A stretch of DNA of 64,000 nt from DASQUK01 sp963756425 (GTDB lineage Bacteria; Actinomycetota; Acidimicrobiia; Acidimicrobiales; VFJN01). The DNA is taken from contig CAVWNW010000003.1 of NCBI GenBank assembly GCA_963756425.1, forward strand, positions 124,001-188,000, written 5' to 3'. Positions 16,364-24,405 of the stretch are shown here, piece after piece (positions within the stretch are counted from its first letter, which is position 1; each line of letters begins with the position of its first letter). The notes beneath the pieces are model-generated. The model was not told the origin of the DNA, did not search any database, and saw only the letters and a program-made list of their open reading frames with translations. Both the position numbers and the translations under genes were made by a program.

Positions 16364-17272
16364 TCAGGGCCGAAGGACGTACCTCCCGCGCACGCCGCCC
16401 TTCGCGACCGCGCGGTGGGCGGTGGCCACCTGGTCGAGCGGGAGCACGGCGTGTACCCGCGCCGGTAGCCGGCCGCTGGCGGTGGCGTCGAGGAGCTCGG
16501 CGAGCCGAGCACCGTCGGGCTGCGTCACCACCACCTGGACGGTGACGCCGCGCTCCTCCGCCGGCGCCGCGCCCGGCTGCACGCCGACGAAGATGCCTCC
16601 GTCGCGGACCAGGGCGATGCCCTGCTCCTGGAGCACGGCGCCATCGGCTACCGCGTCCCAGCCGGGCGCGGCCTCGACGGTGAAGTCGGCACCAAGGCCG
16701 CGCACGAACCCCTCATCCTGCGCCCGGGCCAGTCCGGTGACCCGCCAGCCGCGGTCCTGGGCGAGCGAGGCGACGTACCCGCCGACCGCGCCCGCGGCCC
16801 CGGTCACCAGCAGGCTGCGGCCTCGGCCGTCGCCCAGCAGGTCGACGATCTGGGCTGCGGCCAGGCCGTTGAGCGGGACCGTGGCTGCAGATGCCAGGTC
16901 CAGGCCGTCGGGCACGAGAGCGGTGTCGCGCACCGGAACGACCAGTTGCTCGGCGTACGTGCCGAAGTCGCGGTCGAACCCGGTGACGAGCCCGGCGACC
17001 GGACTGCCGACCGGGAGGTCGACATCCGGACCGACCGCCGTGACGGTGCCGGCGAAGTCCCAGCCCAGGCCGGTGTGGTCGGGCTGGTCGATCAGCCCGC
17101 GCTCGTGGAACACCCCGGCGGCGAGCGCCAGGTCGACGGGATTGACCGTGGCCCCGGCGATCTCGACCCGGACCTGGCCCGGCCCGGGCTCGACGACGGG
17201 CACGTCGATGATCTCGATGGAGTCGGGACCACCCGGGGTGCGGACGACCGCGGTGCGGAAGGTGGTGGACAT
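16364..17272 (-). CDS. Zinc-free quinone oxidoreductase-type NADP-dependent MDR
   Basis: This 302-residue medium-chain dehydrogenase/reductase has a GroES-like N-terminal half (VNPVDLALAAGVFHERG, GWDFAGTVTAVG) and a Rossmann half with TGAAGAVGGYVASLAQ near residue 150. No structural or catalytic zinc cysteines are seen, as in quinone oxidoreductases. It would reduce quinones or alpha,beta-unsaturated carbonyls with NADPH. The ATG at 17272 is set by AGGAGG five bases upstream. It is divergent from an HxlR-type regulator across a 118-bp region holding a perfect inverted repeat. This is the classic qor/QorR-like electrophile-sensing pair, so redox- or quinone-responsive repression is likely. Confidence 0.9.
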   Translation of the reverse strand: MSTTFRTAVVRTPGGPDSIEIIDVPVVEPGPGQVRVEIAGATVNPVDLALAAGVFHERGLIDQPDHTGLGWDFAGTVTAVGPDVDLPVGSPVAGLVTGFDRDFGTYAEQLVVPVRDTALVPDGLDLASAATVPLNGLAAAQIVDLLGDGRGRSLLVTGAAGAVGGYVASLAQDRGWRVTGLARAQDEGFVRGLGADFTVEAAPGWDAVADGAVLQEQGIALVRDGGIFVGVQPGAAPAEERGVTVQVVVTQPDGARLAELLDATASGRLPARVHAVLPLDQVATAHRAVAKGGVRGRYVLRP

Positions 17273-17337
17273 GTTCGCCTCCTGGGGTCGCATGAGCGGT
17301 GTTCCACCACCACGATCCACGAGTTACTCTCTATTGG

Positions 17338-17351
17338 GAAGTAGGTACTTC
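17338..17351. promoter_or_regulatory. HxlR/QorR-type operator
   Basis: GAAGTA-GG-TACTTC is a perfect 6-bp inverted repeat in the divergent promoter region of the quinone oxidoreductase and HxlR genes. A second inverted repeat, CTCAC-C-GTGAG, lies at 17363-17373. By analogy with other HxlR/QorR pairs these are probably the autoregulatory binding sites. Confidence 0.6.
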
Positions 17352-17390
17352 AAGGTGCGTATCTCACCGTGAGGTAGGAAGGAGCAGCCG

Positions 17391-17831
17391 ATGCCCACGA
17401 TGTCGGCGGCCGAGAAGCGGGCTCAGGCCAAGATGGAGTACGACGCGTTCCTGGCGAACTGTCCCAGCCGCCAGGTCCTCGACCGGATCTCCGACAAGTG
17501 GGTGACGCTGGTCTTGGCCGCGCTCGGCAGCGAGGGCCCGCAGCCCGGGCGAGACTGCGCCGGTGAGCCGCGGCCGATGCGCTACTCCGAGCTGTCCCGG
17601 CGGCTGGCCGGGGTCAGCCAGAAGATGCTCACGCAGACACTGCGCTACCTGGAACGCGACGGCTTGCTCACCCGCACGGTGACGCCGACCGTGCCCGTCA
17701 CCGTCACCTACGAGCTGACCGACCTGGGGTCCTCGCTCCAAGACGTCATGGGCGGCATCAAGGCGTGGGCGGAAGAGCACATCGACGAGGTCCACGCCAA
17801 CCGCGAGAAGTACGACACCCGAGTCGGCTAG
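17391..17831 (+). CDS. HxlR family winged-helix transcriptional regulator (QorR-like)
   Basis: This 146-residue MarR/HxlR-type regulator is centred on the winged helix SELSRRLAGVSQKMLTQTLR (residues about 66-85), with the wing DGLLTRTVTPTVPVTVTYEL. Cys24 (LANCPSRQVLDRISDKW) sits where redox-sensing QorR-type proteins keep a cysteine, so thiol-based sensing is possible. The sequence between the two helices carries a short insertion (EGPQPGRDCAGEPRP) with a second cysteine. AAGGAG lies six bases before the ATG. It is divergent from its presumed target, the quinone oxidoreductase gene. It is followed 23 bp later by a nitronate monooxygenase gene that may be cotranscribed. Confidence 0.92.
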   Translation: MPTMSAAEKRAQAKMEYDAFLANCPSRQVLDRISDKWVTLVLAALGSEGPQPGRDCAGEPRPMRYSELSRRLAGVSQKMLTQTLRYLERDGLLTRTVTPTVPVTVTYELTDLGSSLQDVMGGIKAWAEEHIDEVHANREKYDTRVG

Positions 17832-17854
17832 TCAGCGGCGGTTACGGTGTCGAA

Positions 17855-18823
17855 ATGTTGACGACTCCCGTCTGTGAGTTGTTCGGCGTGACCCATCCGG
17901 TGGTGCTGGGCGGGATGGGCTTGGGGACCAACCCCGATCTCGTCGGCGCGGTCTCCAACGCCGGGGGGCTCGGCATCCAGGGTTGCGCGGGCCGCCCACC
18001 CGACGACATCGCGCGGCTGGCGGCCGCCATTCGGGACCGGACCGACCGGCCGTTCGGCCTCAATCTGCTGCTGTTCATGGCAGGTGAGGCCGAATGGGCC
18101 GCGGCCGTGGCCACGCGTCCACCGGTCGTGTCGACGGCTTGGCCCAGAGCCGATCAGCCGCTCGCCGAGCTCTTCGACCTGGCGCACGAGGCGGGAGCCA
18201 AGGTGCTGCACATGGTGTCCACCGTGCCCGAGGCGGAGCGTGCGGCGGCGGCAGGAGCCGACGCGATCGTTGCGCAAGGCACGGAGGGCGGCGGCCACGT
18301 CGGGCTGATGGGGACGATGGTGCTGGTGCCGATGGTGGCCCGTGCCATCGCGCCCGTCCCCGTGATCGCCGCCGGCGGTCTCGCCGACGGTGCCGGCCTC
18401 GCCGCCGCACTGATGCTCGGTGCGCAAGGCGCGCTGTTCGGGACCCGCTTTCTCGCGACGACCGAAGCGCCGATCCCCGAAACGTACAAGCAGGTGATCG
18501 TCGACAGCGACGGCCACAACACGGTGCTGACGGAGCTACCGGACGTCGCCAGCTCGACCGTGTGGCCCGGCGCCTACGCCCGCATAGAACGCAACCGGTT
18601 CTACGAGACGTGGGCCGGGCGAGAGGGCGAGTTGCGCTTCCGCCACGCCGAGGCACTGGCATCGGCATGGCGAGCACTCGAAGCCGGCGACACTGACGAC
18701 GCGTTCCTCTACACCGGCCAAACCGCTGGGCTCATCGACACCATCGAACCCGCCCAGGTCGTCGTCGAGCGGATCGTGACCGAGGCCACCGAGCGGCTAC
18801 GCGGCACAGCGTTCGTCGGCTGA
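17855..18823 (+). CDS. Nitronate monooxygenase / 2-nitropropane dioxygenase-like flavoprotein
   Basis: This 322-residue FMN-binding TIM-barrel protein opens with the family-typical LFGVTHPVVLGGMG. The conserved AGGLG turn (near residue 33), the DAIVAQGTEGGGHVG stretch that carries the catalytic-region histidine, and the FMN phosphate loop PVIAAGGLADG/GAQGALFGTRF are all present. It would oxidise alkyl nitronates, or act as a flavin reductase-like enzyme on a related substrate. The frame is open from 17765, inside the HxlR gene; the ATG at 17855 gives the normal N-terminus and is preferred. The last 27 bp overlap the end of the convergent HNH endonuclease gene. Possible cotranscription with the HxlR gene suggests a stress-response role. 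Confidence 0.88.
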   Translation: MLTTPVCELFGVTHPVVLGGMGLGTNPDLVGAVSNAGGLGIQGCAGRPPDDIARLAAAIRDRTDRPFGLNLLLFMAGEAEWAAAVATRPPVVSTAWPRADQPLAELFDLAHEAGAKVLHMVSTVPEAERAAAAGADAIVAQGTEGGGHVGLMGTMVLVPMVARAIAPVPVIAAGGLADGAGLAAALMLGAQGALFGTRFLATTEAPIPETYKQVIVDSDGHNTVLTELPDVASSTVWPGAYARIERNRFYETWAGREGELRFRHAEALASAWRALEAGDTDDAFLYTGQTAGLIDTIEPAQVVVERIVTEATERLRGTAFVG

Positions 18824-20017
18824 ACGCCACCCTGGTGGGGAAGCCCGGCTGGGGTCGTGGGGCGTGGTGTTGCGGACGCGGCCAAGCGGGTCGGTGACCT
18901 CGAGGGTGGCATCGGGCAGGAGCTTGGCGTGCCACCCGGCCTTGTGGAGCAGGTGGTGGTGCCGGGAGCACAGCAGCACGAGGTTCGAGAGCTGCGTCGG
19001 TCCGCCGAACAGCCAGGGGCGGACGTGATGACCCTCGCACCAGGCCGCCGGCCGATCACAGCCCGGGAACCGGCAACGCTGGTCGCGGACGACGAGGGCG
19101 TTGAACAGCGGGGCCGGGATGGTGCGGGTGGCGGTGCCGTAGTCGAGGATGGCTGAGCGGCCTCTGGTGAGCACCCGGTGCAGGGCGGCGTCGCACAGCA
19201 GCCGCTCGACCGTCGTGCGATCGAGGCCTGTGCCATCGACGGTCGTGGCCCCGGCGCCGCTCAATGCCCGGAAGCGCTCGATGTCGAGGACGAGGTTGAT
19301 GTGGGGACGGTGGCGGCCGGCGCGCCGCGTCCGTTGGTGGTCGAGGAAGAACCGGCAGACGTCGGAGAGCGCGTCGGCCCGGCGGGCGGCGGCACTGCGG
19401 GCCGGCTCGTCGTCGGCATCGGGGGTTTGGGCGATGCGCAGGGCGGTGGCGAGCAGTTCGCCGGTTTCGGCGCCCAGGTTGGCGTCGAGACGCCACCGGC
19501 CGGCGAGCGTCCGCGACAGGTGGAGATGGTGGGGCGACTCGGGCTTGGGGTCGCGGTGGGCGGTGGCGCAGTCGGACCATGCCCGCATGGCGGTGGCGAC
19601 ATCCCGCACGGGGAGGTCGACCAGCGTGGGCACCAGCGCAGCCTCGTGCTCGGCGAACAGATCGAGCGTCTCGGCGTCGAGGTTGCTGGCGATGGCCTCG
19701 ACCTGGCCGGTCGACAGCACGCCGTCCCGCCAGGCCCCGGCGGTGATGGGCAGGTGCGCGAGCTTGCGGGCCCGCGACGTCGTCGCCGCAGCACGCGGAC
19801 GGGGCATGGCCGCCCGGTCGACGAGCCAGGCGGTCATCGAGGTGGCGCCGTCGAGCTCCCAAAGACCGGCTCGGTCGTGCGCGGCCACGGCCGAGCTGAT
19901 GCGGGCCTCCAGCCGATCGCGCAGCGCAAGCAGGGCCTCCAAGGCATCACCGTCAAGAGGAATGTCGAGCCCTTCGATTGCGCTCCCCAGCTGCTCGAAC
20001 ACGCCACAATCGTACAC
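18797..20017 (-). CDS. DUF222/13E12-type HNH endonuclease domain protein
   Basis: This 406-residue protein has an N-terminal helical DUF222 region (about residues 25-290) and a C-terminal HNH nuclease domain. The nuclease zinc/metal motif is visible as CRFPGCDRPAAWCEGHHVRP, then NLVLLCSRHHHLLH, with paired Cys-x2-Cys and the catalytic His pair. Such 13E12-family proteins are abundant and often multicopy in actinobacteria; their role is not established. The start is probably GTG 20017 (a second GTG is six codons in). It overlaps the convergent nitronate monooxygenase gene by 27 bp. No cognate repeat, intron or integrase is visible nearby, so it reads as an ordinary chromosomal member of the family. 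Confidence 0.9.
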   Translation of the reverse strand: MYDCGVFEQLGSAIEGLDIPLDGDALEALLALRDRLEARISSAVAAHDRAGLWELDGATSMTAWLVDRAAMPRPRAAATTSRARKLAHLPITAGAWRDGVLSTGQVEAIASNLDAETLDLFAEHEAALVPTLVDLPVRDVATAMRAWSDCATAHRDPKPESPHHLHLSRTLAGRWRLDANLGAETGELLATALRIAQTPDADDEPARSAAARRADALSDVCRFFLDHQRTRRAGRHRPHINLVLDIERFRALSGAGATTVDGTGLDRTTVERLLCDAALHRVLTRGRSAILDYGTATRTIPAPLFNALVVRDQRCRFPGCDRPAAWCEGHHVRPWLFGGPTQLSNLVLLCSRHHHLLHKAGWHAKLLPDATLEVTDPLGRVRNTTPHDPSRASPPGWRSADERCAA

Positions 20018-20163
20018 CAGTTCGCATACCCAGGCAAGCCGAAAACCCTGGTCAGAGCATGTTTTGGGGTAGCGGCGACCCGCACCAAGCCGGGGTCAAG
20101 GGCGGCCGAAGGCCGGCGCCAGCGAACCCTTGACGCCGGCGCACCCGAACCCGTCCAAGACCC

Positions 20164-20200
20164 AAAAATCGACCAGGCCCCGGCGGCCAGCCGGGGCCTG
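20164..20200 (-). terminator. Rho-independent terminator of the carotenoid oxygenase gene
   Basis: CAGGCCCCGGC (20174-20184) and GCCGGGGCCTG (20190-20200) form an 11-bp perfect stem with a 5-nt loop. In the minus direction this is followed after five bases by a run of five T (A-run at 20164-20168). It lies 45 bp after the stop of the minus-strand gene at 20245. Confidence 0.8.
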
Positions 20201-20244
20201 TAAGCCCTACAAACGCGAGCACCCCAGCCCAGGGCCTGCGTGCA

Positions 20245-21696
20245 TCACACCGCGATCCAGTTGCCGTGGAACCCGTACGGAACCCTCGCCGGCACGTGGA
20301 CACGGGCGACGTCCTCGAGCGTGCCGGCGTCCAGCAGCACGAGGTCGGTGCGGTCGGAGAGGTCGTCGTGCACGAAGCCCATCAGCACGCCATCGTCCTC
20401 GGCGGCATCAGGCCCCGAGGGCACGAACACGAACTCGCCGGCCCGGTGGGTCGGGCCGAACGACCGTGCCTCGCTGCGGCCCGCCACGAGGTCGTGCCTG
20501 AGGAGTGCGCCGGTGAGGTCGATGTCCCCGGCGTCGGTGCCGACGGCCGGGGCGTAGCCGAAGCGGTGGCGGTGGCCGGTCAGGCGCTCGTCGATGCGCG
20601 GGAACTCCTGGCCACGATCGTCGAGCCGCTCCTCGATCACCTTGCCGGCGGACAGATCGACGGTCCAGCGATCGAGCGTCGGCGGGCCCTCGTTGGGGCC
20701 CTGCCGGTCGGAGGCGAACATCTGGGGGTGGCGGACAACGTCGAGGATGATGCGGTCGCCGCCGTCGTCGTACGCATTGAGCGGGTGGAACACGTAGCAG
20801 GGCTCGACGTCGAACCAGCGCACGTCGCTCCCGTCGCTCTCGCGGGGCATCACGCCGACGCGGGCCGGGTACTTCGGGTTCCATGCGTACGGGAAGCCGT
20901 CGCCCCCGGATCCCATGGCGGCGGCTGCCATCCGGGCGGGCAGGCGTCGCTTGCCGATGAACTGCGAGGCGAGCCACCGGCTGGGGCGGCCGAACGGGCC
21001 GGGCGCCGACTGCGCCACGAAGTCGAGGTCGAAGGTCACGGGGAGGTCGTAGATCACGACGTGACCGGCCGTCAGCGAGAAGTCGTGCATCATCGGGCTG
21101 CCGGCGACCTCGACGTCGACGGTTCGGCGGACCCGGCCATCGGTGCCGGTCACCGTGTAGTGCACCTGGTTGCCCCACCCGAAGAAGTACGAGACCGCGT
21201 GCAGCTCGCCGGTCTCGGGGTCGCGGTGCGGATGCGCCGTGTACCCGCCGGGCAACGTGCCGTCGAAGTCGCACGGCCCGACGGTGTCGAGCTCGCCGGT
21301 GAGCTCGTAGGGGACGAAGCCGGCCTCGACGATGGCGAGGATGCTGCCGGCGTGACCGATGACGTTGGTATTGGCCGCGAAGTCGGGGCCGGCGGGGTCC
21401 GGCCCCGGCCTCGCGGGCTCGCCGAGAGCCTTCGCCACGTCGCGGGAGCGCACCCAGCGGTTGCGGTACCACTCGGCCTTGCCGTCGCGGAGGCGCACGC
21501 CGTGCACCATCCCGGAGCCGAGGAACCAGTGATACGTGTCCGGGTCGGGGGCGACGACCGGATTGGGGCCGTTGCGCAGATAACGACCGTCCAGGTGATC
21601 CGGGATCGTCCCGGTGACCTCCAGGTCGGTCGCCGTGATCTCCTCGTGAACCGGCGCGAAGTTGCCTTCGAGGTAGCGATTGCGGGTTCCCGCCAT
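20245..21696 (-). CDS. Carotenoid oxygenase family protein (carotenoid/stilbene cleavage dioxygenase)
   Basis: This 483-residue seven-bladed-propeller non-heme iron dioxygenase starts with the family-typical YLEGNFAPVHEE and GRYLRNGPNP. Four iron-binding histidines are recognisable: in TAHPHRDPETGE, in MMHDFSLTAGH, in CYVFHPLNAYDD and in the C-terminal YGFHGNW. It would cleave a conjugated double bond of a carotenoid, apocarotenoid or stilbene-like compound with O2. ATG 21696 is preferred over upstream alternatives because GGAGGAG lies six bases before it. It is divergent from a TetR regulator, and the two share a promoter region holding a pair of near-identical palindromes, so it is very likely repressed by that regulator until ligand appears. 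Confidence 0.93.
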   Translation of the reverse strand: MAGTRNRYLEGNFAPVHEEITATDLEVTGTIPDHLDGRYLRNGPNPVVAPDPDTYHWFLGSGMVHGVRLRDGKAEWYRNRWVRSRDVAKALGEPARPGPDPAGPDFAANTNVIGHAGSILAIVEAGFVPYELTGELDTVGPCDFDGTLPGGYTAHPHRDPETGELHAVSYFFGWGNQVHYTVTGTDGRVRRTVDVEVAGSPMMHDFSLTAGHVVIYDLPVTFDLDFVAQSAPGPFGRPSRWLASQFIGKRRLPARMAAAAMGSGGDGFPYAWNPKYPARVGVMPRESDGSDVRWFDVEPCYVFHPLNAYDDGGDRIILDVVRHPQMFASDRQGPNEGPPTLDRWTVDLSAGKVIEERLDDRGQEFPRIDERLTGHRHRFGYAPAVGTDAGDIDLTGALLRHDLVAGRSEARSFGPTHRAGEFVFVPSGPDAAEDDGVLMGFVHDDLSDRTDLVLLDAGTLEDVARVHVPARVPYGFHGNWIAV

Positions 21697-21708
21697 CCCA
21701 CACTCCTC

Positions 21709-21747
21709 CCATAGCGATGCTATGGTAAGAATCGATAGCACTGCTAT
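21709..21747. promoter_or_regulatory. Twin TetR operators
   Basis: Two palindromes with the same half-sites lie between the divergent genes. CCATAGC-GAT-GCTATGG spans 21709-21725 and ATAGC-ACT-GCTAT spans 21735-21747. Their centres are 24 bp apart. They overlap the ribosome-binding-site/promoter region of the carotenoid oxygenase gene and the promoter of the TetR gene. Confidence 0.8.
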
Positions 21748-21762
21748 GGCATGCTGTCAACC

Positions 21763-22404
21763 ATGAGCCCGAGAGCCGCCGACCCTGGCGTCCGCATGGC
21801 GTTGCTGGAGACCGCCGCCCGCATCATCGCCACCGAAGGCCTGGGGAAGCTCACCCTGCGCCGCCTGGCCAACGAGGTGGGCACCTCGACCATGGCGATC
21901 TACACGCACTTCGGCGGGATGACCGAGTTGCGGCGGGAGATCAGGCGCGAAGGCTTCGCCAGGCTCGGTGCCCGCGAGGCGGCCGTGGCGACCACCGGCG
22001 ACCCGGTCGCCGACGTCTGGGCTCTCGGCATGGCGTACTACGGCAATGCCGTCGAGAACCCCAACCTGTACCAGGCGATGTTCATGGACGGTCCCGTCGA
22101 CGAGGCGGACGCCGATGCCGGGCTCGAGACGTTCGGGCAGCTCGTGACCGCGGTGGAGCGCTGCATCGACGCCGGGCGGTTCGATCCCGCAGACCCCGTC
22201 GGCCTGGCGACACAGCTGTGGGCGCTCGTTCACGGGCTGGTGACGCTGCAGCTCGCACGCCTGTTGCCAGCCGACCGGGCACTCCCCTGCCTCGCCGCCG
22301 GGGCACGCAACCTCATGACCGCGTTCGGCGACGATCCCCGGGCCGTGGGATCGTCGATCTCCCGCGCCGCCGTCCGCGGCGCACGCCCACCGGTCCCCAC
22401 CTGA
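21763..22404 (+). CDS. TetR/AcrR family transcriptional regulator
   Basis: This is a regulator of about 213 residues with an N-terminal TetR helix-turn-helix (ARIIATEGLGKLTLRRLA, then VGTSTMAIYTHFGG) and a C-terminal ligand domain of the TetR_C_33 style (WALGMAYYGNAVENPNLYQAMF). ATG 21763 is chosen; an in-frame ATG at 21751 would add four residues and abut the second operator. The gene is divergent from the carotenoid oxygenase gene, and two ATAGC-N3-GCTAT palindromes lie between them. It is therefore the probable repressor of both genes, sensing a carotenoid cleavage substrate or product (inference). Confidence 0.9.
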   Translation: MSPRAADPGVRMALLETAARIIATEGLGKLTLRRLANEVGTSTMAIYTHFGGMTELRREIRREGFARLGAREAAVATTGDPVADVWALGMAYYGNAVENPNLYQAMFMDGPVDEADADAGLETFGQLVTAVERCIDAGRFDPADPVGLATQLWALVHGLVTLQLARLLPADRALPCLAAGARNLMTAFGDDPRAVGSSISRAAVRGARPPVPT

Positions 22405-22425
22405 CGATCGGCGAGCCGCAAGGTG

Positions 22426-23403
22426 TCAGACGTCGACCTCGGTGCCGACGCCCCGAGCGTGCGCCGCCTCCAGGATCAACCCCGCCGCCGCCGCATCCTG
22501 CACGGCGACACCGACCGACTTGTACAGCGTGAGCTGGCCGGCGTCGGTGCGGCCACCAGGGTCACCCGCGGCGATCTCGCCGATCTCGCGCACCCGATCG
22601 GCGTCGATGGCGCCAGCCTCGATCGCCCGCGCCAGTTCCACCGCGCCGGCCGGCGGGGCGGCCAGGGCGGCCGTGCGGGACTCGACCACGACCAGCGCGT
22701 CCCGGATCGTCCGGATGTCGACCTCACCGTCCCCGGCGGTGTTGTAGCCGACCGAGTTCACGTGCGTGCCGGGACCGAGCCACTCCCGGCGGACGACCGG
22801 CTCGGCCGCGTGGGTGGCGGCGCACACCACGTCGGCCGAGCGGACCGCATCCTCGATCGACGGGAGCGCCGTCGCCGCGGTCCCCGCCTCGAGCAGGTCA
22901 TCGACCACCGCCTTGGCCGTGGCGTGATCGCGCCCGGCGACCTGGACGGCCCGAATGCCGGGCAGCCGGGCGGCGGCCCGGGCATGACTTTGCGCCTGCA
23001 CGCCGGTGCCGATCACGGACACGACGCCCGCGCCCTCGCGGGCCAACAGCCGTGTGGCCAGCATCGAGCCGGCCGCGGTGCGGGCGGCGGTCACGTGGGT
23101 GCCGTCCATGACGGCGAGCGGGGCACCGTTCGCCGGGTCGAAGCAGCAGATGATCGCCTGGTGCGTCGGGCGATCGGTGTTCTCGGGGAACACGCTGACC
23201 AGCTTCGTGGCCAGCGACCGGGATGACGGGAGGTACGCCGGCATCGCCGCCAACATGGCGTGGCGCTCGGTAACCGCGGCAGCCACCCGAGGGGGTGCTG
23301 ACGCGCGACCCCGGCTCAGGTCGACCATGGCCACCGCCAGCGCATCCACCAGCCGGTCCAGATCGAGAAGGGATTCCACCTCGGTGCGAGAGAGGATCAG
23401 CAT
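22426..23403 (-). CDS. Ornithine cyclodeaminase / mu-crystallin family protein
   Basis: This 325-residue Rossmann-fold protein has the OCD/mu-crystallin layout. The opening is LSRTEVESLLDLDRLVDAL, with AAMPAYLPSSRSLATKLVSVFPEN carrying the conserved Lys, DGTHVTAARTAAGS in the middle, and the nucleotide-binding VSVIGTGVQAQSH near residue 125. The usual reaction is NAD-dependent deamination/cyclisation of ornithine or reduction of cyclic imino acids (ketimine reductase). The substrate is not predictable. The ATG start at 23403 has GGGAGG eight bases upstream. It is convergent with the TetR gene (22-bp gap) and divergent from the enoyl-CoA hydratase gene. Confidence 0.9.
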   Translation of the reverse strand: MLILSRTEVESLLDLDRLVDALAVAMVDLSRGRASAPPRVAAAVTERHAMLAAMPAYLPSSRSLATKLVSVFPENTDRPTHQAIICCFDPANGAPLAVMDGTHVTAARTAAGSMLATRLLAREGAGVVSVIGTGVQAQSHARAAARLPGIRAVQVAGRDHATAKAVVDDLLEAGTAATALPSIEDAVRSADVVCAATHAAEPVVRREWLGPGTHVNSVGYNTAGDGEVDIRTIRDALVVVESRTAALAAPPAGAVELARAIEAGAIDADRVREIGEIAAGDPGGRTDAGQLTLYKSVGVAVQDAAAAGLILEAAHARGVGTEVDV

Positions 23404-23463
23404 GGCGGCGCCTCCCAGACCCGAACGCCCGGCATTGTGTCACGGGCCGCATAGCATCGCCCG

Positions 23464-24225
23464 GTGATCGACCTGGACTGGCACGCCGCCGGCGAGCATC
23501 TCGTGTCCGCCCGAGCGGGCGACGTGGCGCTGCTCCGCCTCGACCGCCCGGCGAAGCTCAACGCCCTCACGCCGGCGATGCTCCCCGCCATCGCCGAACG
23601 GATCCGCGGCCTCGCTGCGGAGTCGGCCGGGTTGGTGCTCACCGGCACCGGGAGGGCCTTCTCGGCCGGCGATGACCTCGACGCCACGGCCGACCTGGAC
23701 CGCGGGGGCTTCGAGGCGGTGATCGCAGGCTTCCAGGACATGACGCGGGCCGTGCTCGACACCGAGGTGCCGGTGGTGGCGGCGCTCAACGGCTTGGCGG
23801 TCGGCGGGGCGGCCGAGCTGACGCTGGCCTGCGACGCCCGGGTCGGCGGGCCCGAGGCGGCCTTCTTCTTCCCGGAGAACGGCATCGGCCTCACGATCTC
23901 CAACGGCTCCACTTACCTGCTGCCCCGCATCCTGGGTACCCGGGCCCTACCCCTCGTCCTCGCCGGGGGGCGGATCGACGCCGCCGAGGGGCTCCGGGTA
24001 GGGCTGTTGACCGAGATCGCCGACGATCCGACGCAGCGGGCGGTCGACATGGTGGGGGCGTGGGCCGCCGAGGGGCACGCGACCCGATGGCACCTGCGGT
24101 TGATGCGGCCAGACCCGACGGTCGTGGAGGCGGCGATGGCTCGCGAGACGGTCGCCGCCATGGAGGTGTTCGACGCCGGCATCGCCACCGCCGGCGCCGC
24201 CGCCTTCCGTGACCGGCGGCCATGA
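23464..24225 (+). CDS. Enoyl-CoA hydratase/isomerase family protein
   Basis: This 253-residue crotonase-fold protein has the oxyanion-hole segments RAFSAGDDLDA (near residue 65) and NGLAVGGAAELTLACDARV (near residue 105), followed by PENGIGLTISNGSTYLLPRI. One of the two canonical catalytic glutamates appears to be present (the E of AAEL), while the second position is occupied by an asparagine/serine-rich stretch. A hydratase, isomerase or other crotonase activity is therefore possible. The GTG at 23464 starts the frame. It ends at CCATGA, exactly at the first copy of a 92-bp tandem repeat, and is evidently cotranscribed with the ligase gene beyond it. Confidence 0.88.
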   Translation: MIDLDWHAAGEHLVSARAGDVALLRLDRPAKLNALTPAMLPAIAERIRGLAAESAGLVLTGTGRAFSAGDDLDATADLDRGGFEAVIAGFQDMTRAVLDTEVPVVAALNGLAVGGAAELTLACDARVGGPEAAFFFPENGIGLTISNGSTYLLPRILGTRALPLVLAGGRIDAAEGLRVGLLTEIADDPTQRAVDMVGAWAAEGHATRWHLRLMRPDPTVVEAAMARETVAAMEVFDAGIATAGAAAFRDRRP

Positions 24226-24404
24226 CCGTCCCGCTTCGGGGGCTGCGCCCCCGCACCCCATCGTCGCCCGGCTCCCTGGCGGTCGCACGGCCGACCGGGC
24301 ATGAGCTGCGCTCATGACCGTCCCGCTTCGGGGGCTGCGCCCCCGCACCCCATCGCCGCCCGGCTCCCTGGCGGTCGCACGGCCGACCGGGCATGAGCTG
24401 CGCT
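24221..24404. repeat. 92-bp tandem duplication with two hairpins per unit
   Basis: Two copies (24221-24312 and 24313-24404) differ at very few positions, and a third begins (CATGACCG at 24405) before diverging into the ligase coding sequence. Each unit contains CGGGGGC-TGC-GCCCCCG and CATGAGC-TGC-GCTCATG, two 7-bp stems with the same TGC loop. Each unit begins with the ATGACC that would otherwise be a simple overlap of the hydratase stop and ligase start. The array separates the two genes by 180 bp. Confidence 0.92.
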
Positions 24405-24405
24405 C

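Noticed and set aside
18797..20017. The HNH endonuclease as an intron- or intein-encoded homing enzyme or defence nuclease
   Set aside because: It has the generic DUF222 layout common in actinobacterial chromosomes, with no split gene, methylase or defence partner beside it.
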